Below, in pieces: positions 20,812 through 30,192 of a stretch of 53,136 bases of DNA. The stretch is from Chara braunii (lineage: Eukaryota > Streptophyta > Charophyceae > Charales > Characeae). The DNA lies in assembly GCA_003427395.1 (NCBI GenBank), contig BFEA01000044.1:2663610-2716745 (forward strand), read 5' to 3'. Position 1 is the stretch's first letter; each line of letters opens with the position of its first letter. The translations under genes and the position numbers were made by a program. The notes beneath the pieces were generated by a model. It was not told the origin of the DNA, made no database searches, and saw nothing but the letters and a program-made list of their open reading frames with translations.

Positions 20812-21459
20812 TTGACAAGTAAGAATGTGTCTTACACATGGGATGGGGAATGCACAACAATCTTCCAAGCATTGAAGGAGGCTTTGGTGAGTCATCCAGT
20901 GCTCCGCATTGCAGATCTCGAACTTACATTCGTAGTAACTACGGATGCAAGCTTGTATGGGACTGGTGCAGTGTTGCAGCAAGATGACGATGATGGCTTA
21001 CGTCCGCTTGAATATTACAGCAAACGCATGCCCAACCACAAGGTAGCTGCCTGCACTTACATGCGAGAACTCGACGCCTTGAGAGAGGCACTAGATCATT
21101 GGAAACACCATCTCTTGTGTCGTCATTTCAAAGTGTTCTCATATCACGAGACTTTGAAATGGATTCAGAAACAGATTAATCCATCAACCACATTGACCCG
21201 TTGGCTGCATGAGATTGATGTGTATGATTTTGAACTTAATCATAAGAAAGGTTGTTACAATCGCGTTGCGGATGCTTTGTCTCGCCATCTTGAGTACATG
21301 ACTTGCCTTGTGGGTTCCCATGATCTCCGTAAGAATTTGGAGGAGGAACTCATTGACCACACTGCCAAGGACTCGAAACTCAGTCCCATCCTTGAACAGA
21401 TTCGGGCTGACCCTAGCAGTCAGCCTGATTTCCATGAATGGAAGGGCTTACTTTTCTGA
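20812..21459 (+). pseudogene. G RNase H domain (one catalytic Asp replaced)
   Basis: A 215-codon open frame. First catalytic Asp in TTDAS (D45), Glu in RELDALREAL (E86), last Asp in NRVADALSRH. The third catalytic Asp, expected in the S/T-D-H motif, is Tyr here: FSYHETLKW, codon TAT at 21142-21144, while R3 has FSDHETLKW. A single GAT-to-TAT change explains it and would disable RNA degradation. The domain follows RT, as in all Ty3/gypsy elements. Confidence 0.88.
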
Positions 21460-21747
21460 CATTACGGGAAGCACGACCGACTTTGTGTACCCAACCATGA
21501 GCCGATCCTTACTCACTTCTTGGACTTGGCTCATGGTCGGAGTGGACACTTCGGTTTTGAGAAGACATACGGAAATCTGCTGCAAAAGTTTGTATGACCT
21601 GGAATGAAAGGCATGGCACGAAAGTTTGTGGCTGAGTGACAAATCTGTCAACGCATCTAACCATCTCGACAGAAGCCCTACGGCCTGCTACACCCTCTTC
21701 CTATTCCTGATGGCCCGGGTGAGTCTCTTTCCATCGACTTCACGAAC
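21460..21747 (+). pseudogene. G integrase zinc-binding region (broken)
   Basis: The frame carries HFLDLAHGRSGHFGFEKTYGN, with the paired His residues, then MKGMARKFVAE-stop-QICQR. The TGA at about 21637 stands where the first Cys of CQxC is expected, and another stop lies at about 21598. The core then starts with SLSIDFTN, which holds the first catalytic Asp just before 21748. Confidence 0.8.
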
Positions 21748-22890
21748 ATGGGAAAGAAGAGTAAGAATGAATATTCGCAAGTATTGGTGATCGTTGACCG
21801 CTTCTCGAAGTTTCTGGAACTGATCCCATTACCACCTCGTGCCCCAACAGATCTTGTGATCAAAGAGTTTCATAAAAAGTACGTTCTGCAATATGGACTC
21901 CCGAAAACCCTTGTGAGGGACCGCGGCACTCGGTTCATAAGTGCAGATTGGAAGGACTTCACCTCCCGGACCTATGACATGATACTCAAGATGACGTCTG
22001 CCCGACATCCCGAAGCCAATAGACTGGTCGAGGAGATCAACCAGACTGTGATCCAACTTCTCCGAGCTCTAATTGTGCCTGATCAGCACTCTTGGGATGA
22101 GGAACTGCCAATTGTGCAAGGTTTGTACAACAACTCCGCACACTCTTCCACCGGGATGACACCTAACCGGCTGCACCTTGGGTGGAAGAATCGCAATCCC
22201 TTATCTTATCAGTTTCCTAGACAGCCACCTGGCCTGACACCTGGCCAGCCAGGCTACAGCGCTAAGTTTGATCGTTTGCTCAAAGTTGTTGTCGCAACCA
22301 TGGAGAGGCGACGCAGTGCTATGATTAAGCATGCAAACAAAAAGCGCCAGCCCGACCCTTTCACAGTGGGAAGTTATGTCGGGGTCAAGATGTCTGAATT
22401 TTCTGAAGAGGAAGGTGTATCACGAAAGCTTCTTCCTCAGTATTACGGTCCCTGGAAGGTGTTGAACCAAGTCGAAAATGATTCCTTTGGTCCTTACACG
22501 ATCGACGTGCCTCCTCATCTGCGCACGTACCCAGTCTTTCATGCATCGAAGTTGTTTCCGTATGAACCACCCGAAACTTTTTCGTATCGAGAATCAATGA
22601 TTCCTCGTGCAATCAAGGGCGATCACGAGATTGACAGAATTGTCGAGCATAGTGGGAAGGGGAGAAACAGACAATACAAAGTCCACTTCCTATATCATTC
22701 ATTGAATGACTTTTCTTGGATTGCTAAGAAAGATTTGTTGCAGAGTGCCCCGCGAGTCGTCAACGCATACGAACGATTGATTAGTTCCGAACAGCAGCCT
22801 AAATTCACTGCTACCCTCACTCCTACGGAACATACCCGATCTCTCTTTGCTATTTATGCTTATGATGCATTATGTAAGGACTCTGATTGA
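21748..22890 (+). CDS. G integrase core and chromodomain (open frame)
   Basis: 380 codons open from an internal Met; the true frame extends upstream to include DFTN. Visible are QVLVIVDRFSKFLELIPLP, the second catalytic Asp in VRDRGTRFISADW, and the catalytic Glu in EANRLVEEINQT. Next come the GPWKVL...YTIDVPPHL...FHASKLFPY module and a chromodomain-like tail: EIDRIVEHSGKG, YKVHFLYHSLNDFSWIAKKDLL, VVNAYERL. Integrase inserts the cDNA; the chromodomain binds histone marks in related chromoviruses. This is the longest intact transposon frame in the window, yet its N-terminal zinc region is broken. Confidence 0.88.
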   Translation: MGKKSKNEYSQVLVIVDRFSKFLELIPLPPRAPTDLVIKEFHKKYVLQYGLPKTLVRDRGTRFISADWKDFTSRTYDMILKMTSARHPEANRLVEEINQTVIQLLRALIVPDQHSWDEELPIVQGLYNNSAHSSTGMTPNRLHLGWKNRNPLSYQFPRQPPGLTPGQPGYSAKFDRLLKVVVATMERRRSAMIKHANKKRQPDPFTVGSYVGVKMSEFSEEEGVSRKLLPQYYGPWKVLNQVENDSFGPYTIDVPPHLRTYPVFHASKLFPYEPPETFSYRESMIPRAIKGDHEIDRIVEHSGKGRNRQYKVHFLYHSLNDFSWIAKKDLLQSAPRVVNAYERLISSEQQPKFTATLTPTEHTRSLFAIYAYDALCKDSD

Positions 22891-22918
22891 GTTACTAGCT
22901 CGAAGGGAACTCGCTCTT

Positions 22919-22931
22919 GAGGGGGAGGTAG
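22919..22931 (+). promoter_or_regulatory. Polypurine tract of G
   Basis: GAGGGGGAGGTAG immediately before the 3' LTR start TGTAATGACC. It would prime plus-strand synthesis. R3 has the same arrangement (CTTGAGAGGGGGGTAG then TGTAAGG). Confidence 0.9.
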
Positions 22932-24351
22932 TGTAATGACCCGCCATAACACCGACTAAGAACACTGCTGATTACTGAAGTTCTGCCTATGGAATGGATG
23001 CCTTGCTGAGATTCCTGCATTTTGCTGTGTTTTCTAAGTTTGTATGTGTGCGTGCCTGTCTGAGTGTTTGTCGGCATGAGTGTGTGCGTGACCCGCAAGG
23101 GTACTTGCTTGTTTGGCAGGCCCGTCGGGCCGGTACTTAACTGTGGCCGTGGCATTGAGGGTTGCAGCAGGGAAAAACACTCAAGTAGCAAGTAGGCCGG
23201 TACCGCACCCAGTAGCAGTAGATGTGTCGGGTACTCGAGGCCGAGCAGAAGAAGACAAAGTTGGCATTTTTAGAGGCCCAGTAGCGGTAGGCTAGGTCTA
23301 GGCCGGTACCAGTCCATACAGTCTGAGTCTAGAGCCTGTACGGGCAATATCAGAGTCTGCAATGATGTTTCCCTCCGAAAGGGAGGAGGTACCGGTTGCT
23401 TGGGAGGCCGAGCGGCCTGGAAGTCACCGCCCAAGAGGCAAGCATGCCGCTATATCAAGAGGCCGAGGCAAGAGCTCGGCCTCATTCTTCAATATGCAAG
23501 TTTGGCAACACGCTGCTGGAGCGCTGGCTGGAGTGGCGTTGGGTACTACAGTGCTGCGGGAGGAAGAAGCTGGGAGCTTCCACCTTGGCTATGGTGTAGC
23601 TACTACCGGTACGAGGAGGAGGGAGAAGGGGACCAAGGAGGAGAGTGGCGGGGTACTTACCTGGCTATGGTAGACACCATCTTCATCACCTTGTTAGGCG
23701 CTGCATCCAGAAGGCCCCCATGGGGGTAGTGCCGCATCAAGGAACCTCGGGACAGAGTCAGGCATGGCGGTTGAGTAGGCCGCGACATAGCTGCAGGGAG
23801 TTGACCTGGGGATAGAAGGACAGCGACATAGCTGCTTTGGGAGGGAGAGCCCTCAGTACTCCGCCATAGCCTCGACCTATATGTAGAGGAAGAGGTAGGG
23901 TGGCCATGGCTATGGTGGACCTCATGTTGTGCCTGCAGTAGAAGTGGGATTCGGACATGGATTCTGGTTCAAACATTCAACATTATCATTGTTATTTCTT
24001 GTTGAATAAGAGGGGAGGAGATGAGGAGGAGATTGGTTGGCGAGGAGGCTCTATGCTGGAGTACATCATCTTCTTCTTCTTTTTGAATAAGAGGGGAGGA
24101 GATGAGATTGGTTGGCGAGGAGGCTCTATGCTGGAGTACATCATCTCCTTCTTCTTTTTGAATAAGAGGGGAGGAGATGAGATTGGTTGGCGAGGAGGCT
24201 CTATGATGGAGTACATCATCTTCTTTTTCTTTCTTACTTCTTCTTCTTCTTTCCCTGTCTCTCCTCTCAAGTTCATTCATTTCTTTTTGCAATTGGACGA
24301 CATTGTACTTTCTGGTGTTTGTATACTTTTAAATTGGCCAGCATCGTAACA
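22932..24351 (+). repeat. 3' LTR of G (1420 bp)
   Basis: Starts TGTAATGACCCGCC and ends CGTAACA. It is about 110 bp longer than the 5' LTR, mostly because of a triplicated 75-81 bp segment near its end. Base differences from the 5' LTR are frequent, so the insertion is not recent. Confidence 0.93.
24002..24234 (+). repeat. Three tandem copies (81, 75, 75 bp) within the 3' LTR
   Basis: Each copy runs from TTGAATAAGAGGGGAGGAGA through TTGGTTGGCGAGGAGG to GAGTACATCATCT and a CTT-rich tail. Copies begin at about 24002, 24083 and 24158; the first has six extra bases (GAGGAG). The 5' LTR has a single copy near 17375-17480. Confidence 0.9.
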
Positions 24352-24355
24352 TGCC
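24352..24355. repeat. Target site duplication of G, right copy (TGCC)
   Basis: TGCC abuts the LTR end CGTAACA; partner of 16281-16284. Confidence 0.8.
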
Positions 24356-27212
24356 CCTCATTTAGAACAGGGATCGCGATTAGTCGTGATCCAGGGACCT
24401 TCCCCAGATACTAATGCCCAAGGGGTCAAAAGCCTCCGACAGTCAGGTTTGTAGCCCTCTAACCCCCTTCGGCACGCCATTACTACACACTTTGGAATAG
24501 CCTCAGCTTCGCAGTAGCCTACGCACTCACACGGTGCGCTCGGAACACTGGACGACAAAGTCCAGATAGTCTTGGTCCGAGTGTGTCACCTCCTAACACG
24601 ACTATTTCGACTTACAAACAGCGAGAGCGTCCCCGACCATTGAATTTCGGCAAAACTAAAAATAAATATACACGGGGCTAGAGAGGAGGAGAGAAGGCTG
24701 GATCAAAAACCGCAGGCTGTGGCCACATACGCAAAAAATTGAGCCAGAAGGAGGTGCATGAGGGATGGCCTAACAACGGAGGTCCACGTGACCATCTCTT
24801 ATCACGAGATGAAGACTACTACTAGGACTACTGAACATGAGCAACAGTGCTTGGAGAGGGACTCAAAGGCTGAGTCCAAAGCTAGCGATGTGGAGACCCA
24901 TTCCTGACACGGACTAGATCAGTGGAGGCGGGATCGCCCGCCAACTGCACCAATAAAGAATGGCCTAGAGGCAAGTTCGTGGTGGTGAAAGGCTTAAAGT
25001 GGTGAGTCAGTTACGAGACTGAGGATGAGAGCGAGAAACAAACACAAAGCATCGACAATGACAGAGGATGTGAAGAAGTTAGACGTACGAGTCCTCACAC
25101 GAAGAGGATTCATTTGACGTCATCTTTGCAGTGTTAATCACAGCGCAATGATCGCAATGTGGATGAGGGCGATACAGGCATACCCATTATGGACGACGCT
25201 CTCACAAGGCCCGACTAGCTAAAGGAGTATGAGAAAAGCGAACTGAGCTAGAGAGGCTGCGAGGCGGTTACAAACAGCTGACCAAAGTCGTGGTCGAAAA
25301 GAAGAGAATAAAAAGGGGAGAACCTTACTGGAAGTAGGACCTTTTTTGTGAAACTCTCATGTGGGATAAGTAAGCAAACTATAGTCGACTTCGGTATTTC
25401 CTAAGGAGACCAGTTCACGGAGACGTCAAAGCTTAATTTTGTGACCTCATTGGGTACTAGCACTATGCATGAGAAGAGAGTAACCAGACTTTCAAAAGGA
25501 GAACCACGCATGATCTCATTACTCACGTCATCTATTTCTGCTAGCGGTCAGTATCACTCTTTATCTCCGACGTTGAACAGCGAAGTACCGATGGGGGGAA
25601 CGTACTAGTTGAAAGTAAAAAGCTATGAAATTGTGCTCTCTGTCGAGTGTGCGCGAGCCAGTGAGCGCGTTGACATCAACAAGCATTGGTCACGAGTGAT
25701 ATACTTCATCCACTAGCCCTCACTTCTCTAGTGACCATTACCTTTGCAGAAGAGTGCCATAACCTGATAGAAAGAGCGGGCATAAGGGAGCATCAGGCAC
25801 TAATAGTATGCACAGACACTCGATGCTTGACTTGACACGAGAAATAAAAGAGAGAGAATTGTTGTAATCATCGACTCTCCCAAGCAATCTCTCTTCCTCA
25901 GACAACTTTGAACCCTCGCTATTCAAGACAATGGCTCAAGGTGCTAGCGGGGGAGGGTTTCTTTTCTATCAAATTTTCTCGACTTCTATTTCTACCCTTG
26001 ATCTCCTTGACGAGTATCATTTTGCCATCTTCAAACCAGTGGACCGAGTCATCTTCGAGTAGTCACTCGTCATCAGTTGAGCGGCGAGCACGTAGTCTTA
26101 TGAGTGGTTTCGTCGCCGTAACTAATCTATGAGCCACTATCAGCCACGATTGAGAGACACTGATCATGTCCTCGTCAATGATTAAGATGAATGTTTATCA
26201 CGGTCTTGACCACGTACTTATGAATGACAAACCGAAGGATATGAGGAAGTTTCTAAAAGTGATGGACAAAATCCCACAAGAGAATGAAGAATTTTGTGTT
26301 TCTTGCTCAATGAAAAGTTGGTAAACAGATGAGTGGATTGGAAATGATGCAATCGACAATAAGCATTTGGCTCCCCGAGCTTAGTAAATAAGCTCTAGCC
26401 TATCAATCAAAGCTAATACTAAATCCTCTTTACACCTTACAATAGGGACATGACCTCGATATTTTCCAATGTGTCATGCGTGCATGTTAGATGGGTAAGA
26501 AACAACACATCGTGAAGAAGATTGCTTATCTGCTCACTAAATTCCTAATCCATGGGGACTAATCCCATGCTCGTTCTGATTTAGTGGGTTCTATTTGGAG
26601 AGGCTGTTAGCGAAGTCCCAGACCCAAAGCACATCGTTTCTTTTCTTTTATTTTTATCACTACAAGTGTCAATTAGTTGTTGACACTCTTTCTAGACCTT
26701 AGATCTTGATTTGGATTAAGATCAAGATCTAGTAGTCGTCCGAGATTTCTCGGATTGCAATAATGTCACCTCCACATGTATGTGGGCCACCTTTCGCTCC
26801 GTAAGTCCAAAATTGTGGCCCTCCCTTGCTCCGACTTATTCTAAGTGGACCATTCACCATGCAGAGCCACTCAAGGCTCTATTTTTCTCTTGCATGTGGT
26901 AAGAGATATCTCAGACTACCCCCTAGACCTCCCTCCATTTCTCTTTCTCCTTTCTCTTAAACTTCTCCTTTTTGGCTCCACTAGCGATTGCACTAGTGGT
27001 GCTAATATTTTTGACCATTTAGATCTCTATCCGGAGGTGCATCCATCCTTGGTTATTCTCATGCCATCCCACATATTCCCTTGGGACAACTCCAATCCCC
27101 GCCACTTTCTCATAAAGATTCCATCTCTTGGTCCCACCCATGGTCCCACACTTCCCGGTCATAAATACAACTATTTTTATTAAGGCCCATCTAGTCCCCG
27201 ATAGCCCTCTCC
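24356..27212. other. Spacer continuing the sequence interrupted by G
   Basis: No convincing gene. Frames at 25908-26132 and 26845-27183 are short and without domains. The stretch to about 24600 shares the GC-rich, inverted-repeat character of 15880-16280, consistent with one older sequence split by G. The section 26640-27210 is AT-richer. Confidence 0.5.
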
Positions 27213-27216
27213 TTGA

Positions 27217-27416
27217 ACCACTAGTAGCTTTGCCGTGTGGGAATATAGTGGGCCTTGGGTGGGCCTCCGACCTTTTCGGAGGCTGAAACGAGACGACGGC
27301 AGTCAATTTGATTTATCAATGGCAGCCGTCGTCAGGCCCGACCTCCGAATGTTAAGGACTTTGGAAAAACTGCCATTTTTCCCTATTTTCCCAACAGTGG
27401 CGGAGGTACTAGTGGT
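27217..27416. mobile_element. TTAA-family element C (200 bp)
   Basis: Left end ACCACTAGTAGC, right end GTACTAGTGGT: a perfect 10-bp inverted terminus ACCACTAGTA. The right flank is TTAA (27417-27420) and the left flank is TTGA (27213-27216), best read as a mutated TTAA. There is no coding capacity. Confidence 0.78.
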
Positions 27417-27420
27417 TTAA

Positions 27421-28264
27421 ACCACCAGTACACGGCCTCAGCCTTGCAACAAAATAACTTGTCGCCACAAGAAGTAAAAGGCGGGCTCGGGGCAAGGTCG
27501 AAGCGTCATAAGGTTTTCAAATTTTTGGGCCCATCTCAAATCCGTACGTTCCAAAAAACAAAACAAGCTTTGGCCGTGATTGCAGTTGGATACACTTTTT
27601 GGAGTACTCATGTGAGTTTGCCCTCAGTGAGGGCACTTTAGCATAATGTAGAACACGGGGAGCAGGACTATCGGACTCTCAAAAAAAAAAACAAAGAAAA
27701 AAGCCTTTGGCCGTGATTGCAGTTGGATACACTTTTTGGAGTACTCGTGCGAGTTCGCCCTCAGTGAGGGCACTTGAGCAGAACGTAGAACACGGGGAGC
27801 AGGACTGTCGGACTCTCAGAAAAAGAACAAAAAAAAAAAGCCAACAACACTTTGGTCGTGAAAGTGGTTGGATGCATTTCAACCTCACTAGTGTCAGTAT
27901 GCCCTCAACGAGTGCGTGTTGAGCAAGAGGAATATGCGCTGCCTTGCTGGCAGGGCCAGGAAGAAAAAAACAAAACAAGAAAAAAAGGAAAAACAACGTT
28001 TCCCTCTCCCCGTAGTCAGATGCATTCAGGAAAGTGATCATTTGCATATAGCCTACATGACGTCCTTTCACAACATAATTGCTCTCTGGCATGTTTGTTC
28101 CTTTCTTTTCTTCACTTGTTTTTTCGGTTCAAGCAGGCAAACAAGCTGGACCAGTGCCACTTCCGAAATTCCCACTGCAAGTACCCTCACGCAGAAGGCT
28201 CGAAAAACAGTGGCGCGCAGTGGGCAGGTAGGTTCGGGATTTTAGGCGCCGGTGTACGGGTGGT
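27421..28264. mobile_element. TTAA-family element D (844 bp)
   Basis: Left end ACCACCAGTACAC, right end GTGTACGGGTGGT, flanked by TTAA on both sides (27417-27420 and 28265-28268). The left TTAA is shared with element C. Inside are three related blocks of about 140 bp, each with GGCCGTGATTGCAGTTGGAT or a variant, a GCCCTCAGTGAGGGCA palindrome and a poly-A tract; the palindrome and the block are also in element B. No transposase is present. Confidence 0.85.
27568..27935. repeat. Three internal repeats of element D (about 140 bp period)
   Basis: Blocks starting near 27568, 27709 and 27850. The first two are nearly identical (ATACACTTTTTGGAGTACTC...GCCCTCAGTGAGGGCACTT...GAACACGGGGAGCAGGACT); the third is diverged and has AACGAGTGCGTG in place of the palindrome. 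Confidence 0.85.
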
Positions 28265-28268
28265 TTAA

Positions 28269-30065
28269 CATCCCACTTTTATTTGGGACTACTGCTAGAT
28301 CTTGATCTCGCGGTCGATGATCATCGTCGCAAGTTATTTCGTTGTGACCATTCCCCTTTGTGTCTTGGGCATGTCAAGGCCATTTTCCCTTGGCCCACAC
28401 ACGTCCTTCCGCACCATTAATTCTTGGGATGCAGTGGGGTCCATTTTCCTAGTCTCACTGCCCCCCATACTGGCCCCAAACTGAAAACATTTGGAGCGAC
28501 ACACCCCCTGATGCATCCAAACTCAACATTGACTCCAAATGTACTTGGAACATGTGTTTCTTTCTGGGAGGTGGTCCGGTGCATCTCAGCCTACCTCCCT
28601 CTTTATTTTTCCTGATATTCTGAGACAAAATAAAGTAACACTAAGACATTTTGTAACCGTTTCATCCCAAGATGAATTTGGTCACAAAATGTATCATAAA
28701 CATGTGGCTCATTCTCCCCTGGGTGTCTGTTTTCGTTCGTTAGTGAGCTGGCTGCCTCTCGAGGCATTAGATTTAGGTACATCGTACTTGAACCTTCCCA
28801 TTCCCAAGCCTTTGTGCCCGACTCATCCCAAGATGAATCTGGTCACAAGATGCATCTAAAACATGTGTTTTCCTTAGCCAGCAAGTGTCCGTTTTTTACC
28901 GTTTCAGTCTCAACTGCATCTAGACTTAATGCAGGCCTGTATCATGCACGTAGATCTAATATGGAAAGAGACAAGTTGAGCATGATGTGGCACCCTTGTA
29001 CTTTTTTCACTCCCACATTCTTACCTCTCCCATTCTCGAACCACATTTTTCAGGTTCATTCAACTAGGCCTCCCAAAACTGAAGCCCTTGCAGTCCGTTG
29101 CGATTCCGCCTACAATTGTCGATCTTTTCCTCATTTCGTGTGATTACGAGAAAAACCGTCTTTCCCAGTTTCTCCCGTTTTTTTCCCGAAATCTTCTCAA
29201 ACTATTCCCCATTCTATTTTATTGGTCTCTCCCTTAGTCTGGTTCATGTCTTTCCGTTTTAGTGCCTTTCTACTGCCTTCCCTACTTGTTCCCAAGTCCC
29301 GCTCGTCTCGAGTCCTGTCATGAGGCACTTAGTCCCAGTGGTCCCGTTCTCGCCGCTCATCTAGCCTCTCCATTCTTTCTCGTCACCTTCTTCTGGATTC
29401 CTCTGTTGTGCACGTTCGTGTTGTATATCCTGTCTCACGAGTCGGGACTTGATTTGAGAACCAAAGATCCGACAACGTCCCAAGATTGTGCATCTCACAC
29501 AAACACCAAGTGGCATGCATTGATGGTGTGAAAAGTTGTAGAGGCCCCAACCCCATGGGATGAAAACCGCAGAGCCAAAACACAGCCAACGGTGCCACGC
29601 ACGTGCCCTGCGGCTGGAAAGATTTATTGTTTTGGGAGATTATTGTAATGAAGAGTTGCGAGTAATTGGAGGCTGAAGACGGTGGCAAGATGAAGGGGGG
29701 TTGACAATGGTCTTAGCTAGTGCTCCTCTTCTTCTTGTTCTGCCATTCTTCTCTCTTTTTCTTCCTTTAATTCCCTTTCCAAGATCTTTCATTTCAGTTG
29801 CAACTGAGCAGCATTGTCTTTCTTTGAGTTGTTGCACAACGAGATAGGCAGGCTCATAACAAGCGCAAAAGATGGGCGAAGTCCGTTGTTGGTGCTAGGC
29901 GCAACTGCGTCTGTAGTTTAAATTGACTGAATGGTTGACTAGAGCAGGGAGTGTGTGGGCGCGCAGACTTGAGGCGTGAGTGGTCGCCGGCCGGAATTTT
30001 ATTCTTTTGATTAAACTAGGCTTAAAAGGATTTTGTTTTTTGATTGGTGCGCTTGCCTATGACCT
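28269..30065. other. Spacer without recognisable gene
   Basis: Pyrimidine-rich plus strand with short frames only. Within it, TCATCCCAAGATGAATYTGGTCACAA and following bases occur twice (28662 and 28816), about 150 bp apart. Confidence 0.5.
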
Positions 30066-30070
30066 GTGCG

Positions 30071-30192
30071 TACGCACGGAGGACGGCATCGACAACACAG
30101 TGATTTTGAAAACATTCGGCAAAATCTTCCGTACGCACGGAGGACGGCATCGACAACACAGTGATTTTGAAAACATTCGGCAAAATCAGCGT
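30071..30192 (+). repeat. 61-bp tandem duplication
   Basis: TACGCACGGAGGACGGCATC... to ...CATTCGGCAAAATC occurs at 30071 and 30132, almost identical. Confidence 0.9.

Larger units (their letters stand above)
16285..24351 (+). mobile_element. G: structurally complete Ty3/gypsy chromovirus (8067 bp)
   Basis: Its order is 5' LTR, initiator-Met primer site, leader, gag with CCHC knuckle, protease, RT, RNase H, integrase with chromodomain, polypurine tract and 3' LTR. TGCC precedes the 5' LTR (16281-16284) and follows the 3' LTR (24352-24355); read as ATGCC it is 5 bp, with the final A shared with the LTR end. RT before RNase H before integrase places it in Metaviridae-like plant elements; the chromodomain makes it a chromovirus. 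Frames are broken and part of gag is deleted, so it cannot move on its own. It lies antisense to the LCBK1-like gene. Confidence 0.93.
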
